Part shown: positions 31,963 to 40,802 of the stretch, piece by piece
Layout of the letters: every line of letters starts with the position of its first letter
How positions within the stretch are numbered: the stretch's first letter is position 1
Origin: Faecalibacterium sp. I4-3-84
Lineage (GTDB): Bacteria > Bacillota > Clostridia > Oscillospirales > Ruminococcaceae
Direction: 5' to 3'
Length of the DNA: 64,000 bases
Assembly: GCF_023347255.1 (NCBI RefSeq)
Contig: NZ_CP094466.1
Span: forward strand, 1,302,001-1,366,000
The notes under the pieces: model-generated
Database searches by the model: none
What the model was told of the DNA's origin: nothing
What the model saw: only the letters and a program-made list of their open reading frames with translations
Translations under genes and position numbers: made by a program

Positions 31963-33270
31963 TTAGTTGAGCAGATACAGCGCCTTGGACAGGCGGTAAT
32001 TTTTATCACCGATCTCCACATCCGGGGCAAGCTTCGCCTGCATCTGGCGGGATGCCACGATGCCAAGGCGGGTCCAGCCCTTCAGGCTGGAGGTGGTGCG
32101 CACCAGACGCAGGGTCATTACCAGCTGGTCTTCGTCCACCGTGCGCAGCTCCACTGCACCATCATATTGTTCGCTGTCGGTCAGTTTGAGGTTGCCCTCC
32201 CACTCCATGGGCAGCTCGATATAGCAGTTGGTCTCTTCGTCCAGCAGCCCGAAGCTTTTTTCCGGGTGCGGGCTGGTATAGTCCATCCACACGATAAAAT
32301 CCATGCGGCGGCTCTGGCTCATGTTCAGCAGGCCCGCTTCGTCCGGCTGGGTGGGGATCTCCACGATGCCGTCGCCGTCCAGATCCTGACTGACCAGACT
32401 GGGCACATTGCGCAGGGATGCGGTGTAAAGCTTTTCGGTGCTGATCTGGTCGGCAGGCACCATCTGCTGCGTGTCCTCGTCAAAACGCAGCAGCACGCTG
32501 GCCAGATTGTTTCCGGAAATGCCGGTCCAGCCATCCAGCACCAGATAATGCCTGCCATCCGCACCCACACCCGCCGCCACCGAGGCGCAGCCGGCGAACC
32601 GATTGGCGGAAAGGCCCATAACAGCCACCTGCTGGAAGCTGCCCTCTTTATCCACGGTCAGCAGTTCGATCTGCACGCCGCCGTCCTCCAGCGTAGACAT
32701 CAGGATCAGATCCTGATTGCCGCCGCCGGTGATATCCTCCACCAGATACTGCTGGTACTGCTGCTCCAGGATCGTGGAAAGCACGCCGTCGGTATAGGAA
32801 TACACAGCCAGATAATGGTCGCCCTGTGCCGCTGTATAACCCACCACCAGTTGGGTGGCATCGCCGGGCTGCAGCTGGGCCAGCCCCACCGACTCTACCG
32901 TGTCCGCAAGGCCCTCTACGTTCTGGCGCACATGCCAGATGTCGGCATCATCCTTCTGCAGGATGGCAATGCACACGTTGGAGCTTTGGGCGGTGGTGTA
33001 AAGCACGGCGGCATCCTGCCTGCCGTCACCGTCCAGATCCTGCAGCAGGAAAGGCGAAAGCAGGTCGCCCTGCATGGGATATTTGAGCTGTGCGCTCTCC
33101 CCCAGCCAGTCGTTCAGGGCAGTCTGCACATCGCCGTAATCGCCGGAAAGCTTGGGCGCACGCAGAAGCTCTTCCACCTGCACCTGTTCACCGGACATGC
33201 TGCAGCCTGCCAGAAGCAGGCACAGCAGCACGCAAGCCAACCACCGGCCAAAATGATTCGGATGTTTCAA
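31963..33270 (-). CDS. Lipoprotein with calcium-type DxDGDG repeats
   Basis: I start at a TTG at 33270, eight bases after GAGGAGG. A signal peptide then ends in a lipobox LLLAGC, so the mature 435-residue protein should be lipid-anchored outside the membrane. At least two DxDGDG loops (DLDGDGRQDAAVL and DLDGDGIVEIP) resemble FG-GAP/VCBS propeller or EF-like calcium loops. It precedes the two-component genes, so it may act as an accessory sensor for the kinase, an inference from position only. Confidence 0.85.
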   Translation of the reverse strand: MKHPNHFGRWLACVLLCLLLAGCSMSGEQVQVEELLRAPKLSGDYGDVQTALNDWLGESAQLKYPMQGDLLSPFLLQDLDGDGRQDAAVLYTTAQSSNVCIAILQKDDADIWHVRQNVEGLADTVESVGLAQLQPGDATQLVVGYTAAQGDHYLAVYSYTDGVLSTILEQQYQQYLVEDITGGGNQDLILMSTLEDGGVQIELLTVDKEGSFQQVAVMGLSANRFAGCASVAAGVGADGRHYLVLDGWTGISGNNLASVLLRFDEDTQQMVPADQISTEKLYTASLRNVPSLVSQDLDGDGIVEIPTQPDEAGLLNMSQSRRMDFIVWMDYTSPHPEKSFGLLDEETNCYIELPMEWEGNLKLTDSEQYDGAVELRTVDEDQLVMTLRLVRTTSSLKGWTRLGIVASRQMQAKLAPDVEIGDKNYRLSKALYLLN

Positions 33271-33331
33271 CTGCTGCGCCTCCTCTGCGTGGAAAACTTG
33301 TCCGGCCAAAGGCCGAAAACATGCTATTGTC

Positions 33332-33360
33332 AGTATACCACGGGCCGGGCGCAATGCCAA
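33332..33360 (-). promoter_or_regulatory. Predicted promoter of the lipoprotein/two-component unit
   Basis: TTGGCA (33355-33360) and TATACT (33332-33337), 17 bases apart on the minus strand. Confidence 0.75.
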
Positions 33361-33377
33361 CACCTGAAAATGAGAAA

Positions 33378-33417
33378 GCAAAAAAGAGACTACCGTACAA
33401 AATACGATAGTCTCTTG
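33378..33417 (-). terminator. Terminator of the alpha operon (after rplQ)
   Basis: AGAGACTATCGTA pairs with ACGGTAGTCTCT and a run of T follows on the minus strand, 30 bases after the rplQ stop. Confidence 0.9.
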
Positions 33418-33445
33418 AAAAACTGTTATAAACAGTCAGAGCAGA

Positions 33446-33787
33446 TCAAACGAGCTCCAGAACTGCCATCTCAGCTGCGTCGCCGCGGCGAGCGCCGATC
33501 TTGATGATGCGGGTGTAGCCGCCGTTGCGGTCAGCGTACTTGGGGCTGATCTCATCAAACAGCTTCTTTGCAACATCTTCCTTGGTGATGTAGGCATAAA
33601 CCTGACGCTTGGTGTGCAGGTCGCTTGCCTTGCCAAGGCTGATCATCTTCTCGGCCATGGAACGAACGTCCTTAGCGCGAGTGACAGTGGTCTCAATCTT
33701 GCCATTCTCTAACAGGTAGGTAACCATAGCGCGCATCATAGCGTTGCGGCTGTCGCTGGTTCTACCGAGCTTTCTGGTACCGGGCAT
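33446..33787 (-). CDS. rplQ: 50S ribosomal protein L17
   Basis: The 113-residue protein begins [19 protein letters not shown], the universal L17 start, and ends with the MAVLELV tail. It is the last gene of the alpha unit, 23 bases after rpoA, and is followed by a strong terminator. Confidence 0.97.
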   Translation of the reverse strand: MPGTRKLGRTSDSRNAMMRAMVTYLLENGKIETTVTRAKDVRSMAEKMISLGKASDLHTKRQVYAYITKEDVAKKLFDEISPKYADRNGGYTRIIKIGARRGDAAEMAVLELV

Positions 33788-33810
33788 CCCGTTTCACTCC
33801 TTAATTATTT

Positions 33811-34770
33811 TTAGTTATCGTCATCCGTGTTCAGCTTGAAGCCCAGAGAATCCAGCTTTGCCATGACCTCTTCCAGGCTCTTGCGACCGAGGTTGCGGAC
33901 CTTCATCATCTCGTCCTCGCTCTTGCTGACCAGATCTTCCACCGTGTTGATGCCTGCGCGCTTCAGGCAGTTGAAGGAACGCACGCTCAGATCCAGCTCT
34001 TCAATGGTCATTTCCAGAGCCTTTTCCTTGTCGTCGTTGGTCTTCTCCACCATGATCTCAGCGCCGGCTGCCTCATCGGACAGGTTGACGAACAGGTTCA
34101 GGTGCTCGGTCAGCACACGGGCAGCCAGAGAAACGGCTTCCTGCGCATTGATCGTGCCATCGGTCCAAACCTCAATGGTCAGCTTGTCATAATCGATTGC
34201 CTGGCCAACACGGGTGCTCTCGACGTTGTAGTTCACCTTGAGCACAGGGGTGTAAATGCTGTCAACGGGAAGAGTGTTGATATCGTTCTTCTCGATGATA
34301 GCCTGTTTGTTGCGCTCTGCGGGCACATAGCCGCGGCCCTTATCGAAGGTCAGCTCCATGACGAGCTTGCCGCCCTCGCCCAGGGTTGCGATGTGCCACT
34401 CAGGGTTCAGAATTTCGATGTCGTCGCCCTGCTTGATGTTGTCAGCGGTGACCTCACAGGGGCCGACTGCCTCAACACGCACTGTCTTCGGACCATCGGT
34501 GTACAGCTTTGCAGCAATACCCTTCAGGTTCAGGACAATTTCGGTAACGTCTTCCTTGACGCCCTCAATGGTGGAGAACTCGTGAACCACGCCATCAATC
34601 TTGACGCTGGTCACGGCGACACCGGGCAGAGAGGAAAGAAGCACACGACGCAGGCTATTGCCCAGTGTGATGCCAAAGCCACGCTCCAGCGGTTCTGCCA
34701 CGAATTTGCCGTAGCGGCCGTCCGGGGACAGGCTTGCCGTTTCGATTTTGGGACGTTCAATCTCCATCAT
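33811..34770 (-). CDS. rpoA: RNA polymerase alpha subunit
   Basis: The N-terminal assembly domain ([20 protein letters not shown]) and the C-terminal domain with a helix-hairpin-helix ([15 protein letters not shown]) that contacts UP elements and activators are both complete. I place the start at 34770 (MMEIERPK), since AGGAGG lies eight bases before it; an ORF reading further upstream lacks this. The 319-residue length is normal. It lies between rpsD and rplQ as in most Firmicutes. Confidence 0.97.
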   Translation of the reverse strand: MMEIERPKIETASLSPDGRYGKFVAEPLERGFGITLGNSLRRVLLSSLPGVAVTSVKIDGVVHEFSTIEGVKEDVTEIVLNLKGIAAKLYTDGPKTVRVEAVGPCEVTADNIKQGDDIEILNPEWHIATLGEGGKLVMELTFDKGRGYVPAERNKQAIIEKNDINTLPVDSIYTPVLKVNYNVESTRVGQAIDYDKLTIEVWTDGTINAQEAVSLAARVLTEHLNLFVNLSDEAAGAEIMVEKTNDDKEKALEMTIEELDLSVRSFNCLKRAGINTVEDLVSKSEDEMMKVRNLGRKSLEEVMAKLDSLGFKLNTDDDN

Positions 34771-34883
34771 ATCTATGCCCTCCTTGTCAAACCGGCGCTG
34801 CCGCCGGCCCATTATTAAATTCTTTCAAAGAAAAGAATGCGAAAGTGAGCCGTCCACGGGGAAGGCCCAGCCTTCTTAATGGA

Positions 34884-35486
34884 TTACTTGGAGTACAGCT
34901 CGACGATGAGGTGCTCTGCGACTTCGTAGTCGATATCGCTGCGCTCGGGCAGCTTTGCGACAACACCCTTCAGAGAACCAGTCTCACGGTTCAGCCATGC
35001 GGGCAGAGCAACAACGGGAGCCTCGGGGCCGGTCAGCTTTGCAAACTTTGCAGAGCTGCGGCTGGACTCGCGCACTTCGATCACGTCGCCAGCCTTCACC
35101 TGATAAGAAGGAATGTTGACCTTCTTGCCGTTGACGGTGAAGTGAGCGTGGGACACCAGCTGACGAGCGTCGCGGCGGGTCTGAGCAAAGCCCAGACGGA
35201 ACACGACGTTGTCCAGACGGCACTCCATGATCTGCAGCAGGTTCTCACCAGTCTTGCCGGGGCGGGCCTCAGCACGCAGGTAAGCATTGTGGAACTGCTT
35301 TTCCAGAACGCCGTAGATAAACTTGACCTTCTGCTTCTCCTTCAGCTGAGATGCGTACTCAGACTGCTTCTTGCGCATGTTGCCATTGGAGTTGCGGGTG
35401 GTATTCTTCTTTGCATAGCCCATGACCGCAGGAGAAATGCCCAGGGCCTTGCAACGCTTTGCGATAGGCTGCGTATTCTTTGCCAT
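34884..35486 (-). CDS. rpsD: 30S ribosomal protein S4
   Basis: S4 is a primary 16S rRNA binder and contains an S4 RNA-binding domain (RLDNVVFRLGFAQTRRDARQ region). The N-terminus has a single cysteine (RCKALGISP), so it is the zinc-free form. In most Bacilli rpsD lies elsewhere; here it is in the alpha operon between rpsK and rpoA. 200 residues. Confidence 0.96.
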   Translation of the reverse strand: MAKNTQPIAKRCKALGISPAVMGYAKKNTTRNSNGNMRKKQSEYASQLKEKQKVKFIYGVLEKQFHNAYLRAEARPGKTGENLLQIMECRLDNVVFRLGFAQTRRDARQLVSHAHFTVNGKKVNIPSYQVKAGDVIEVRESSRSSAKFAKLTGPEAPVVALPAWLNRETGSLKGVVAKLPERSDIDYEVAEHLIVELYSK

Positions 35487-35506
35487 AATTCAATTTCCTC
35501 CTTCGA

Positions 35507-35917
35507 TCAGACACGACGGCGCTTCGGGGGACGGCAGCCATTGTGGGGGATGGGAGTCACGTCCTTGATCAGGGTGACTTCCAGGCCGGTAGCCTGCAGC
35601 GCACGAATAGCGGACTCACGGCCAGCGCCGGGGCCCTTGACGTAGACCTCAACGGTCTTCATGCCATGCTCGATAGCAACCTTGGCTGCGGTCTCAGCAG
35701 CAGACTGGGCTGCGAACGGAGTGCTCTTACGGCTGCCGCGGAAGTTCAGGGAGCCGGAGGAGCACCAGGACACTGCATTACCCTGCAGGTCGGTGATGGT
35801 GACAACAGTATTGTTGAAGGTAGACTGGATATGAGCCTGACCAGCAGCAATGTTCTTGCGCTCTTTGCGCTTCATGCGGACATTAGCGCCCTTCTTGGCA
35901 TTATTTGCACTTGCCAT
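35507..35917 (-). CDS. rpsK: 30S ribosomal protein S11
   Basis: The 136-residue protein has the S11 core ([44 protein letters not shown]). S11 forms the platform near the mRNA exit. It follows rpsM by 14 bases. Confidence 0.97.
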   Translation of the reverse strand: MASANNAKKGANVRMKRKERKNIAAGQAHIQSTFNNTVVTITDLQGNAVSWCSSGSLNFRGSRKSTPFAAQSAAETAAKVAIEHGMKTVEVYVKGPGAGRESAIRALQATGLEVTLIKDVTPIPHNGCRPPKRRRV

Positions 35918-35931
35918 TTCTCAAATCCTCC

Positions 35932-36303
35932 TTACTTCTTCTTGTTAGCGACAGTGCGCTTGGGACCCTTGCAGGTACGTGCATTGGTCTTGGTACGCTG
36001 GCCGCGGCAGGGCAGATTCTTGCGATGGCGGGTGCCACGGAAGGACTGGATCTCAACCAGGCGCTTGATGTCCAGAGCAACGTTGCGGCGCAGGTCGCCT
36101 TCAACGATGATGTTAGCCTGATCGATGTAGTCACGGATCTTAGCCTCTTCTTCCAGAGTCAGGTCCTTGACGCGGGTATCGGGGTTGATGCCAGTTGCTT
36201 CCAGGATCTTGTTAGCAGTGGTCTGGCCGATACCATAAACGTAGGTGAGACCCACCTGAACGCGCTTCTCGCGGGGCAGGTCAACGCCGGCAATACGTGC
36301 CAT
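35932..36303 (-). CDS. rpsM: 30S ribosomal protein S13
   Basis: [21 protein letters not shown] is the canonical start; the ATG at 36303 has GGAGG eight bases upstream, and an in-frame TTG five codons earlier falls on that site. The 123-residue protein has the helix-hairpin-helix and a basic tail. S13 contacts the P-site tRNA and L5. Confidence 0.97.
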   Translation of the reverse strand: MARIAGVDLPREKRVQVGLTYVYGIGQTTANKILEATGINPDTRVKDLTLEEEAKIRDYIDQANIIVEGDLRRNVALDIKRLVEIQSFRGTRHRKNLPCRGQRTKTNARTCKGPKRTVANKKK

Positions 36304-36385
36304 AGTAGTTTCCTCCAAAAATCATCCCATGTCAGTGTCGGGGTCTGCGCCGGGACTCTACGCACTTGACCCCCAGGCGCCCGAA

Positions 36386-36499
36386 TTAGCCCTGGCGCTG
36401 CTTATGCTTGGGGTTCTGGCAGATGACCATCACGCGGCCTTTGCGGCGGATGACCTTGCACTTTTCGCAGATGGGTTTCACGGAAGGCTTGACCTTCAT
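36386..36499 (-). CDS. rpmJ: 50S ribosomal protein L36, zinc form
   Basis: This 37-residue gene begins [17 protein letters not shown] and ends KHKQRQG. The CxxC, Cys and His ligands of the zinc form are all present. It lies in the usual place between infA and rpsM. Confidence 0.95.
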   Translation of the reverse strand: MKVKPSVKPICEKCKVIRRKGRVMVICQNPKHKQRQG

Positions 36500-36534
36500 G
36501 ATGTTGAACCTCCTTTTGGTTGATACCCTGGTGC

Positions 36535-36786
36535 TTATTTGGAGCGCCAGGTGATGCGGCCCTTAGAAAGATCATAGGGCGACATTTCCACGGTAACCTT
36601 GTCCCCGGGCAGGATACGGATGAAATTGGTCCGCAGCTTGCCGGAGATGTGCGCTAAGAGGATGTGACCGCTGGGAGTGAGCTTCCCGGTGTTCTTATCC
36701 TCGCTCAACATTTCCACCTTAAAGATGGCGTTGGGCATGGCTTCACGCACAATGCCTTCGATCTCGATAACGTCTTCCTTAGACAA
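36535..36786 (-). CDS. infA: Translation initiation factor IF-1 with loop insertion
   Basis: IF-1 binds the A site during initiation. I take a TTG start at 36786 ([11 protein letters not shown]) with GGAGG eight bases upstream. The 83-residue product has the OB-fold motifs HISGK and [17 protein letters not shown]. Compared with the usual 72 residues it has about 11 extra residues ([11 protein letters not shown] region, residues about 28-38) between the second and third strands. An in-frame ORF continues upstream to 37053, but it would begin at the promoter start site. Confidence 0.93.
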   Translation of the reverse strand: MSKEDVIEIEGIVREAMPNAIFKVEMLSEDKNTGKLTPSGHILLAHISGKLRTNFIRILPGDKVTVEMSPYDLSKGRITWRSK

Positions 36787-37055
36787 GCTATTTGCCTCCT
36801 CATTGGATCTGCTCAGTTTGTCGTTGAACCTGAACCGGTGCCTTTGCCTTGGAACCCTGAAAGCGCCGCGGTTTTCACGTGCCTGCGCCCGTTTGACCGC
36901 AGCTTGCCGCTTCAGCGTTCTCCAGTTCCAGTGCCGGTCCACAGACGGACAGGCGGCGATGATCGCCACATACTTCATCTTTCGCGGCACAAAATCCGCA
37001 AAACGGGCAGAAAATCCCTGTCCGCCGAGGAAGTATCTGGCTTCCACAGCCATTT
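36787..37055 (-). promoter_or_regulatory. Long 5' leader of the infA-rplQ unit
   Basis: The predicted transcription start near 37054 leaves about 268 bases before the infA start. The stretch is GC-rich and open in the infA frame, but the translated residues do not resemble a known protein and the KOW-type protein often found here is not evident. It may be a regulatory leader. Confidence 0.45.
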
Positions 37056-37059
37056 ATAG

Positions 37060-37088
37060 ATTATACACCTTTTGTTGTCAATTTGCAA
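37060..37088 (-). promoter_or_regulatory. Predicted promoter of the infA-rpmJ-rpsM-rpsK-rpsD-rpoA-rplQ unit
   Basis: TTGCAA (37083-37088) and TATAAT (37060-37065), 17 bases apart on the minus strand. Confidence 0.75.
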
Positions 37089-37232
37089 GAGGTTTTTTCC
37101 GTATTTCCGATAAAAAATTCTCGAAATTCAAAAGCTGCCCTTTCTCTCTCCGGTCTTGGTTTTTCTCCACCGCAAAGATGAAACTTTTTCACCAAAAGTT
37201 GTCATAATTGCACAAACAGCAGGTCTGTCCCT

Positions 37233-37281
37233 GCAAAAACGCCGCCTGCGGCGGAGCATTTCTGCTCTTCGCAGGCGGCGC
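37233..37281 (-). terminator. Terminator after map
   Basis: CGCCGCCTGCG pairs perfectly with CGCAGGCGGCG around a 19-base loop, followed by five T on the minus strand, 23 bases after the map stop. Together with the downstream promoter it separates the alpha unit from map. Confidence 0.88.
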
Positions 37282-37303
37282 TTCTCATATTTCAGGGATC
37301 AGC

Positions 37304-38095
37304 TTACTTCAGGCTGAACTTTTCCGGGTCAAAATCCGGGTCATCCCAGAAGCGGGTCATGATCTCAGTGTGATCCTTCAGGATCGCATTGGAGTGCTCA
37401 AAGTGCGCAGCCAGACCACCGTCTTTGGTCTTGACGGTCCAGCCGTCCTTGGACTGGGTGATCTTGCAGTCGTACTGGCAGATCATGGGCTCAATGGCAA
37501 TGGTCATGCCGGGCACAAGGCGCGGGCCGCGGCCCTGATGGCCGTAGTTGGGCACTTCCGGGTCCTCGTGCAGCTCACGGCCGGTGCCGTGGCCCACGAA
37601 CTCGCGGACGACCGAGAAACCGGCATCCTCGCAGTAGCTCTGCACGGCATAGCCAATGTCGCCGATGCGGTTGCCGGCCACAGCCTGCTCGATGCCCTTA
37701 TACAGAGCAGCCTTGGTCACGTCCAGCAGACGCTGTGCTTCCAGATCGACCTTGCCTACCGCATAGGTGCAGGCATTGTCGCCGTTGAAGCCATCGATCT
37801 TTGCGCCGGTGTCGATGCTGACGATATCGCCGGGACGAATGACGATGTCATGCGAAGGGATACCATGGATGATGGTATCGTTCAGGCTGATGCAGGCCGT
37901 GCCCGGAAAGCCATACAGACCCTTGAAATTGGGGATGCCGCCGTGCTTCACGATGAAGTCGTAGATCAGCTTATCCAATTCCCATGTGGTCATACCTGCT
38001 TCGATATGCTCACCGCCGTACTTCAGGGCAGCTGCGCTCAGGGCATTTGCCTTGCGCATGCCGTCCAGCTCTTTCGCATTTTTGATCTGAATCAC
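37304..38095 (-). CDS. map: Methionine aminopeptidase, type I
   Basis: Removes the initiator methionine. The metal ligands sit in DTGAKIDGFNGD, GHGTG, IEPMI and a final FEHSNAI. At 263 residues it is type Ia. The start is GTG at 38095 with GGAGG seven bases upstream inside the adk end; adk stop and map start are two bases apart. Confidence 0.96.
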   Translation of the reverse strand: MIQIKNAKELDGMRKANALSAAALKYGGEHIEAGMTTWELDKLIYDFIVKHGGIPNFKGLYGFPGTACISLNDTIIHGIPSHDIVIRPGDIVSIDTGAKIDGFNGDNACTYAVGKVDLEAQRLLDVTKAALYKGIEQAVAGNRIGDIGYAVQSYCEDAGFSVVREFVGHGTGRELHEDPEVPNYGHQGRGPRLVPGMTIAIEPMICQYDCKITQSKDGWTVKTKDGGLAAHFEHSNAILKDHTEIMTRFWDDPDFDPEKFSLK

Positions 38096-38097
38096 AA

Positions 38098-38730
38098 TTA
38101 TGCCTCCAAAGCCTTCATGACTTCAGCCGTGGTCTCCTCGATGGAGGGGCAGAACTTGATCTCTGCCAGCTTGCCGCGGGTACGGTAGAACTCCACCAGC
38201 GGCTCGGTCTGCTCATGATATGCTTTCAGACGATCCAGCACGGTGGCAGGCTGGTCGTCCTTGCGGATGACGGTCTTGCCGCCGCACAGGTCGCACACAC
38301 CCTCGACCTTGCTCTTCTTGTTGACGATGTGGTAGCTTGCGCCGCACTTCTCGCAGACGCGGCGGCCGCTCATGCGGTCAACGATCACATTGTCCTCGAC
38401 CTGCAGCTCCAGTACCTTGTCGATGCGGATGCCCATGGTCTCGATGGCCTCGGCCTGAGCGATGGTGCGGGGCACACCGTCCAGGATGAAGCCGTTTGCG
38501 CAGTCCGGCTGAGCCAGACGCTCTTTCAGGATGCCGATGATGACCTCATCGGGCACCAGAGCGCCAGCGTCCATAAAGCTCTTTGCCTTCAGGCCCATCT
38601 CGGTGCCTTCCTTGACAGCAGCGCGCAGAATGTTGCCGGTGCTGATGGAGGGGATGTTCAGCTTGGCGCAGATGATCTCGGCCTGAGTGCCCTTACCAGC
38701 ACCAGGTGCGCCCAACAGGATCAGATTCAT
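38098..38730 (-). CDS. adk: Adenylate kinase, zinc-containing
   Basis: Interconverts ATP+AMP and 2 ADP. P-loop GAPGAGKGTQA at the N-terminus, AMP-binding segment with STGNILR, and a LID with CEKC and CDLC, the four-cysteine zinc form common in Firmicutes. 210 residues. It lies in its usual position between secY and map. Confidence 0.97.
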   Translation of the reverse strand: MNLILLGAPGAGKGTQAEIICAKLNIPSISTGNILRAAVKEGTEMGLKAKSFMDAGALVPDEVIIGILKERLAQPDCANGFILDGVPRTIAQAEAIETMGIRIDKVLELQVEDNVIVDRMSGRRVCEKCGASYHIVNKKSKVEGVCDLCGGKTVIRKDDQPATVLDRLKAYHEQTEPLVEFYRTRGKLAEIKFCPSIEETTAEVMKALEA

Positions 38731-38773
38731 AGGATCATTCCTTTCCTTTGCTAGAGGATGTAAACTCCAAAAA

Positions 38774-38822
38774 AGTAAAAAAGCACTGAAAAGTTCGAGC
38801 GTACTCTCCTTTCCAGTGCTTT
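38774..38822 (-). terminator. Terminator between secY and adk
   Basis: AAAGCACTGGAAAG pairs with CTTTTCAGTGCTTT around a 15-base loop and a T run follows on the minus strand. It suggests that spc-operon transcription ends, at least partly, after secY. No strong promoter for adk was found in the 44 bases before it. Confidence 0.75.
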
Positions 38823-38844
38823 CTCACATCTTAATTATTGTGGA

Positions 38845-40140
38845 TCAACCAAGGAAGCCCTTGTGGTTGCGCATCGTCATGAAGCTGTCGAGGCTACGGG
38901 TGGTATCAAGTGCCACACCAACCACAATCAGCAGGCTGGTACCGCCCAGCTGGATGCTCATACCGGTCAGGTTACCCAGAATGATCGGCAGCACAGCCAC
39001 CGCAGCCAGGAAGATGGCACCGATGAGGGTGATCTTGTTCAGGGTGCGGGTGATGAAATCGCTGGTCGGCTTGCCGGGACGGAAGCCGGGGATCGAGCCG
39101 TTGTTGCGGCGCAGATTGTTGGCGATCTCAACGGGGTTGTACTGGATGGCCACATAGAAGTAGTTGAATGCCAGAATCAGCAGCAGGTAGATCACAACAT
39201 ACAGCCAGGAGGTGTAGTTGAAGGTGTGGAAGAATGCATACCACACCGGGTGTGCCTGCTGGTCGATCTGCAGGAAGCTGCCGATGGTGCCCGGGATGGA
39301 CACCAGAGCCGAAGCGAAGATGATGGGCATAACGCCGCTCATGTTCAGCTTCAGGGGCAGATAGCTGTTCTGACCGCCCATCTGCTTGCGGCCTACCACG
39401 CGTTTTGCGTACTGAATGGTGATGCGGCGCTCTGCGTTGGTCATGACGACCACGAAGACCACAGCCACCAGTGCCAGCACGATCAGCAGCGGCAGGAAGA
39501 AGTAGTACTGGGGCTTGCCGGACGCTGCCTGAGTCAGCAGACCCTTGACAGAGGTGTACAGCGAAGACCAGTTGGAGACGATCGAAGCAAAGATGATGAG
39601 CGAGACACCGTTGCCGATGCCCTTGTCATCGATCTGCTCACCGCACCATGTGATCAGCTGTGCGCCAGCCACAAAGGTTGCGATGATGACGATGGCGGCA
39701 AAGATGCCGGCACCGCCGGAAACGTACTTCAGTGCGCCCATATTGCGGATCACGAAGTAGTAGCCGATGCTCATGATCAGAGCGACCACAGCACCTGCGT
39801 ACCGGTTGATCTGCTGCAGCTTCTGCTGGCCGTCGGCTTCCTTTGCCAGATTTTCCAGCGCGGGAATTGCCACGGTGAGCAGCTGCACAATAATGGAGGC
39901 GTTGATATAGGGTGTCACACCTAACGCGAAGAGCGTGCAACGGGCCAGAGCACCACCGCTCATCATGTTCAGATAGGAGAGCATGTCGCCGTTTGCGAAC
40001 ATCTGCGTCAGCGCAGAGCCGGAAACGAACGGAACAGGGATGGCACAGCCCAGACGGTACACCACGAGGATCGCCAGCGTGAACAGGAGACGATTTTTAA
40101 GCTCGGGGATCTTCCATGCGTTACGGAATGTCTGGAACAC
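38845..40140 (-). CDS. secY: Protein translocase subunit SecY
   Basis: The central channel of the Sec translocon, with ten predicted membrane segments over 431 residues and the family start MFQTFRNAWKIPELKNRL. The FNYTSWLYVVIYLLL and RNNGSIPGFRPGKPT segments are typical. The start is GTG at 40140, one base after the rplO stop, with GAGGTG inside the end of rplO as ribosome binding site. Confidence 0.97.
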   Translation of the reverse strand: MFQTFRNAWKIPELKNRLLFTLAILVVYRLGCAIPVPFVSGSALTQMFANGDMLSYLNMMSGGALARCTLFALGVTPYINASIIVQLLTVAIPALENLAKEADGQQKLQQINRYAGAVVALIMSIGYYFVIRNMGALKYVSGGAGIFAAIVIIATFVAGAQLITWCGEQIDDKGIGNGVSLIIFASIVSNWSSLYTSVKGLLTQAASGKPQYYFFLPLLIVLALVAVVFVVVMTNAERRITIQYAKRVVGRKQMGGQNSYLPLKLNMSGVMPIIFASALVSIPGTIGSFLQIDQQAHPVWYAFFHTFNYTSWLYVVIYLLLILAFNYFYVAIQYNPVEIANNLRRNNGSIPGFRPGKPTSDFITRTLNKITLIGAIFLAAVAVLPIILGNLTGMSIQLGGTSLLIVVGVALDTTRSLDSFMTMRNHKGFLG

Positions 40141-40141
40141 C

Positions 40142-40582
40142 TTACATCACCTCAGCCTTTCCGCCTGCCTTCTCGATTTTCTCTTTGGCAGAAGCGGAAT
40201 AGGCTGCGGCCTTCACGGTCAGAGCCTTGGTCAGCTCGCCGTTGCCCAGAACCTTAACGCCGTCCAGGGTCTTCTTGACCAGACCCTTTGCCTTCAGAGC
40301 CTCGGTATCGACGACATCGCCGGCATTGAAAGCAGCTTCCAGATCAGCCACGTTGACGATGGCGTACTGGGTAGCAAAGATGTTGTTAAAGCCAACCTTG
40401 GGCAGGCGGCGTGCCAGAGGCATCTGGCCGCCCTCGAAACCAGCGTGCTTCACGCCGGAACGGGCCTTCTGGCCCTTGCTGCCGAAGCCGGCAGTCTTGC
40501 CATTGCCGGAGCCAATGCCGCGGCCCTTACGGGTCACAGCCTTGTTTGCGCCGGGAATCGCGTGCAATTCATGAAGTTTCAT
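40142..40582 (-). CDS. rplO: 50S ribosomal protein L15
   Basis: 146 residues with the glycine-rich GRGIGSGNGKTAGFGSKGQK segment and a conserved KVGF segment. It is followed by secY with only one base between them, so the two are translationally linked. Confidence 0.96.
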   Translation of the reverse strand: MKLHELHAIPGANKAVTRKGRGIGSGNGKTAGFGSKGQKARSGVKHAGFEGGQMPLARRLPKVGFNNIFATQYAIVNVADLEAAFNAGDVVDTEALKAKGLVKKTLDGVKVLGNGELTKALTVKAAAYSASAKEKIEKAGGKAEVM

Positions 40583-40602
40583 TATGCGTATACCCCCTGC
40601 TA

Positions 40603-40788
40603 TTAGGCTTCGGTGACGCTGAGCATAAAGCCGATCTTTGCGATCTTGCCCTGCGTAGCGGCATTGTCAGGCTGAACGGTAACGTCGCCCGGCTTCTTCA
40701 GGCCCAGAGCCTCAGCGGTAGCGATCTGCTTAGCGCCGCGGCCAATCAGGCTCTTCTTCAGCTCGATCTTGAGCATCTTATCTGCCAT
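40603..40788 (-). CDS. rpmD: 50S ribosomal protein L30
   Basis: 61 residues starting MADKMLKIELKKSLIGR, the short bacterial L30 fold. It lies between rpsE and rplO, the standard order. Confidence 0.95.
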   Translation of the reverse strand: MADKMLKIELKKSLIGRGAKQIATAEALGLKKPGDVTVQPDNAATQGKIAKIGFMLSVTEA

Positions 40789-40802
40789 GGTTTGTTACCT
40801 CC

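Noticed and set aside
36787-37053. An in-frame 89-codon extension upstream of infA, or a separate KOW-type gene
   Set aside because: The first ATG coincides with the predicted transcription start, and the residues show no KOW motif in any of the three frames. infA has its own ribosome binding site and TTG.
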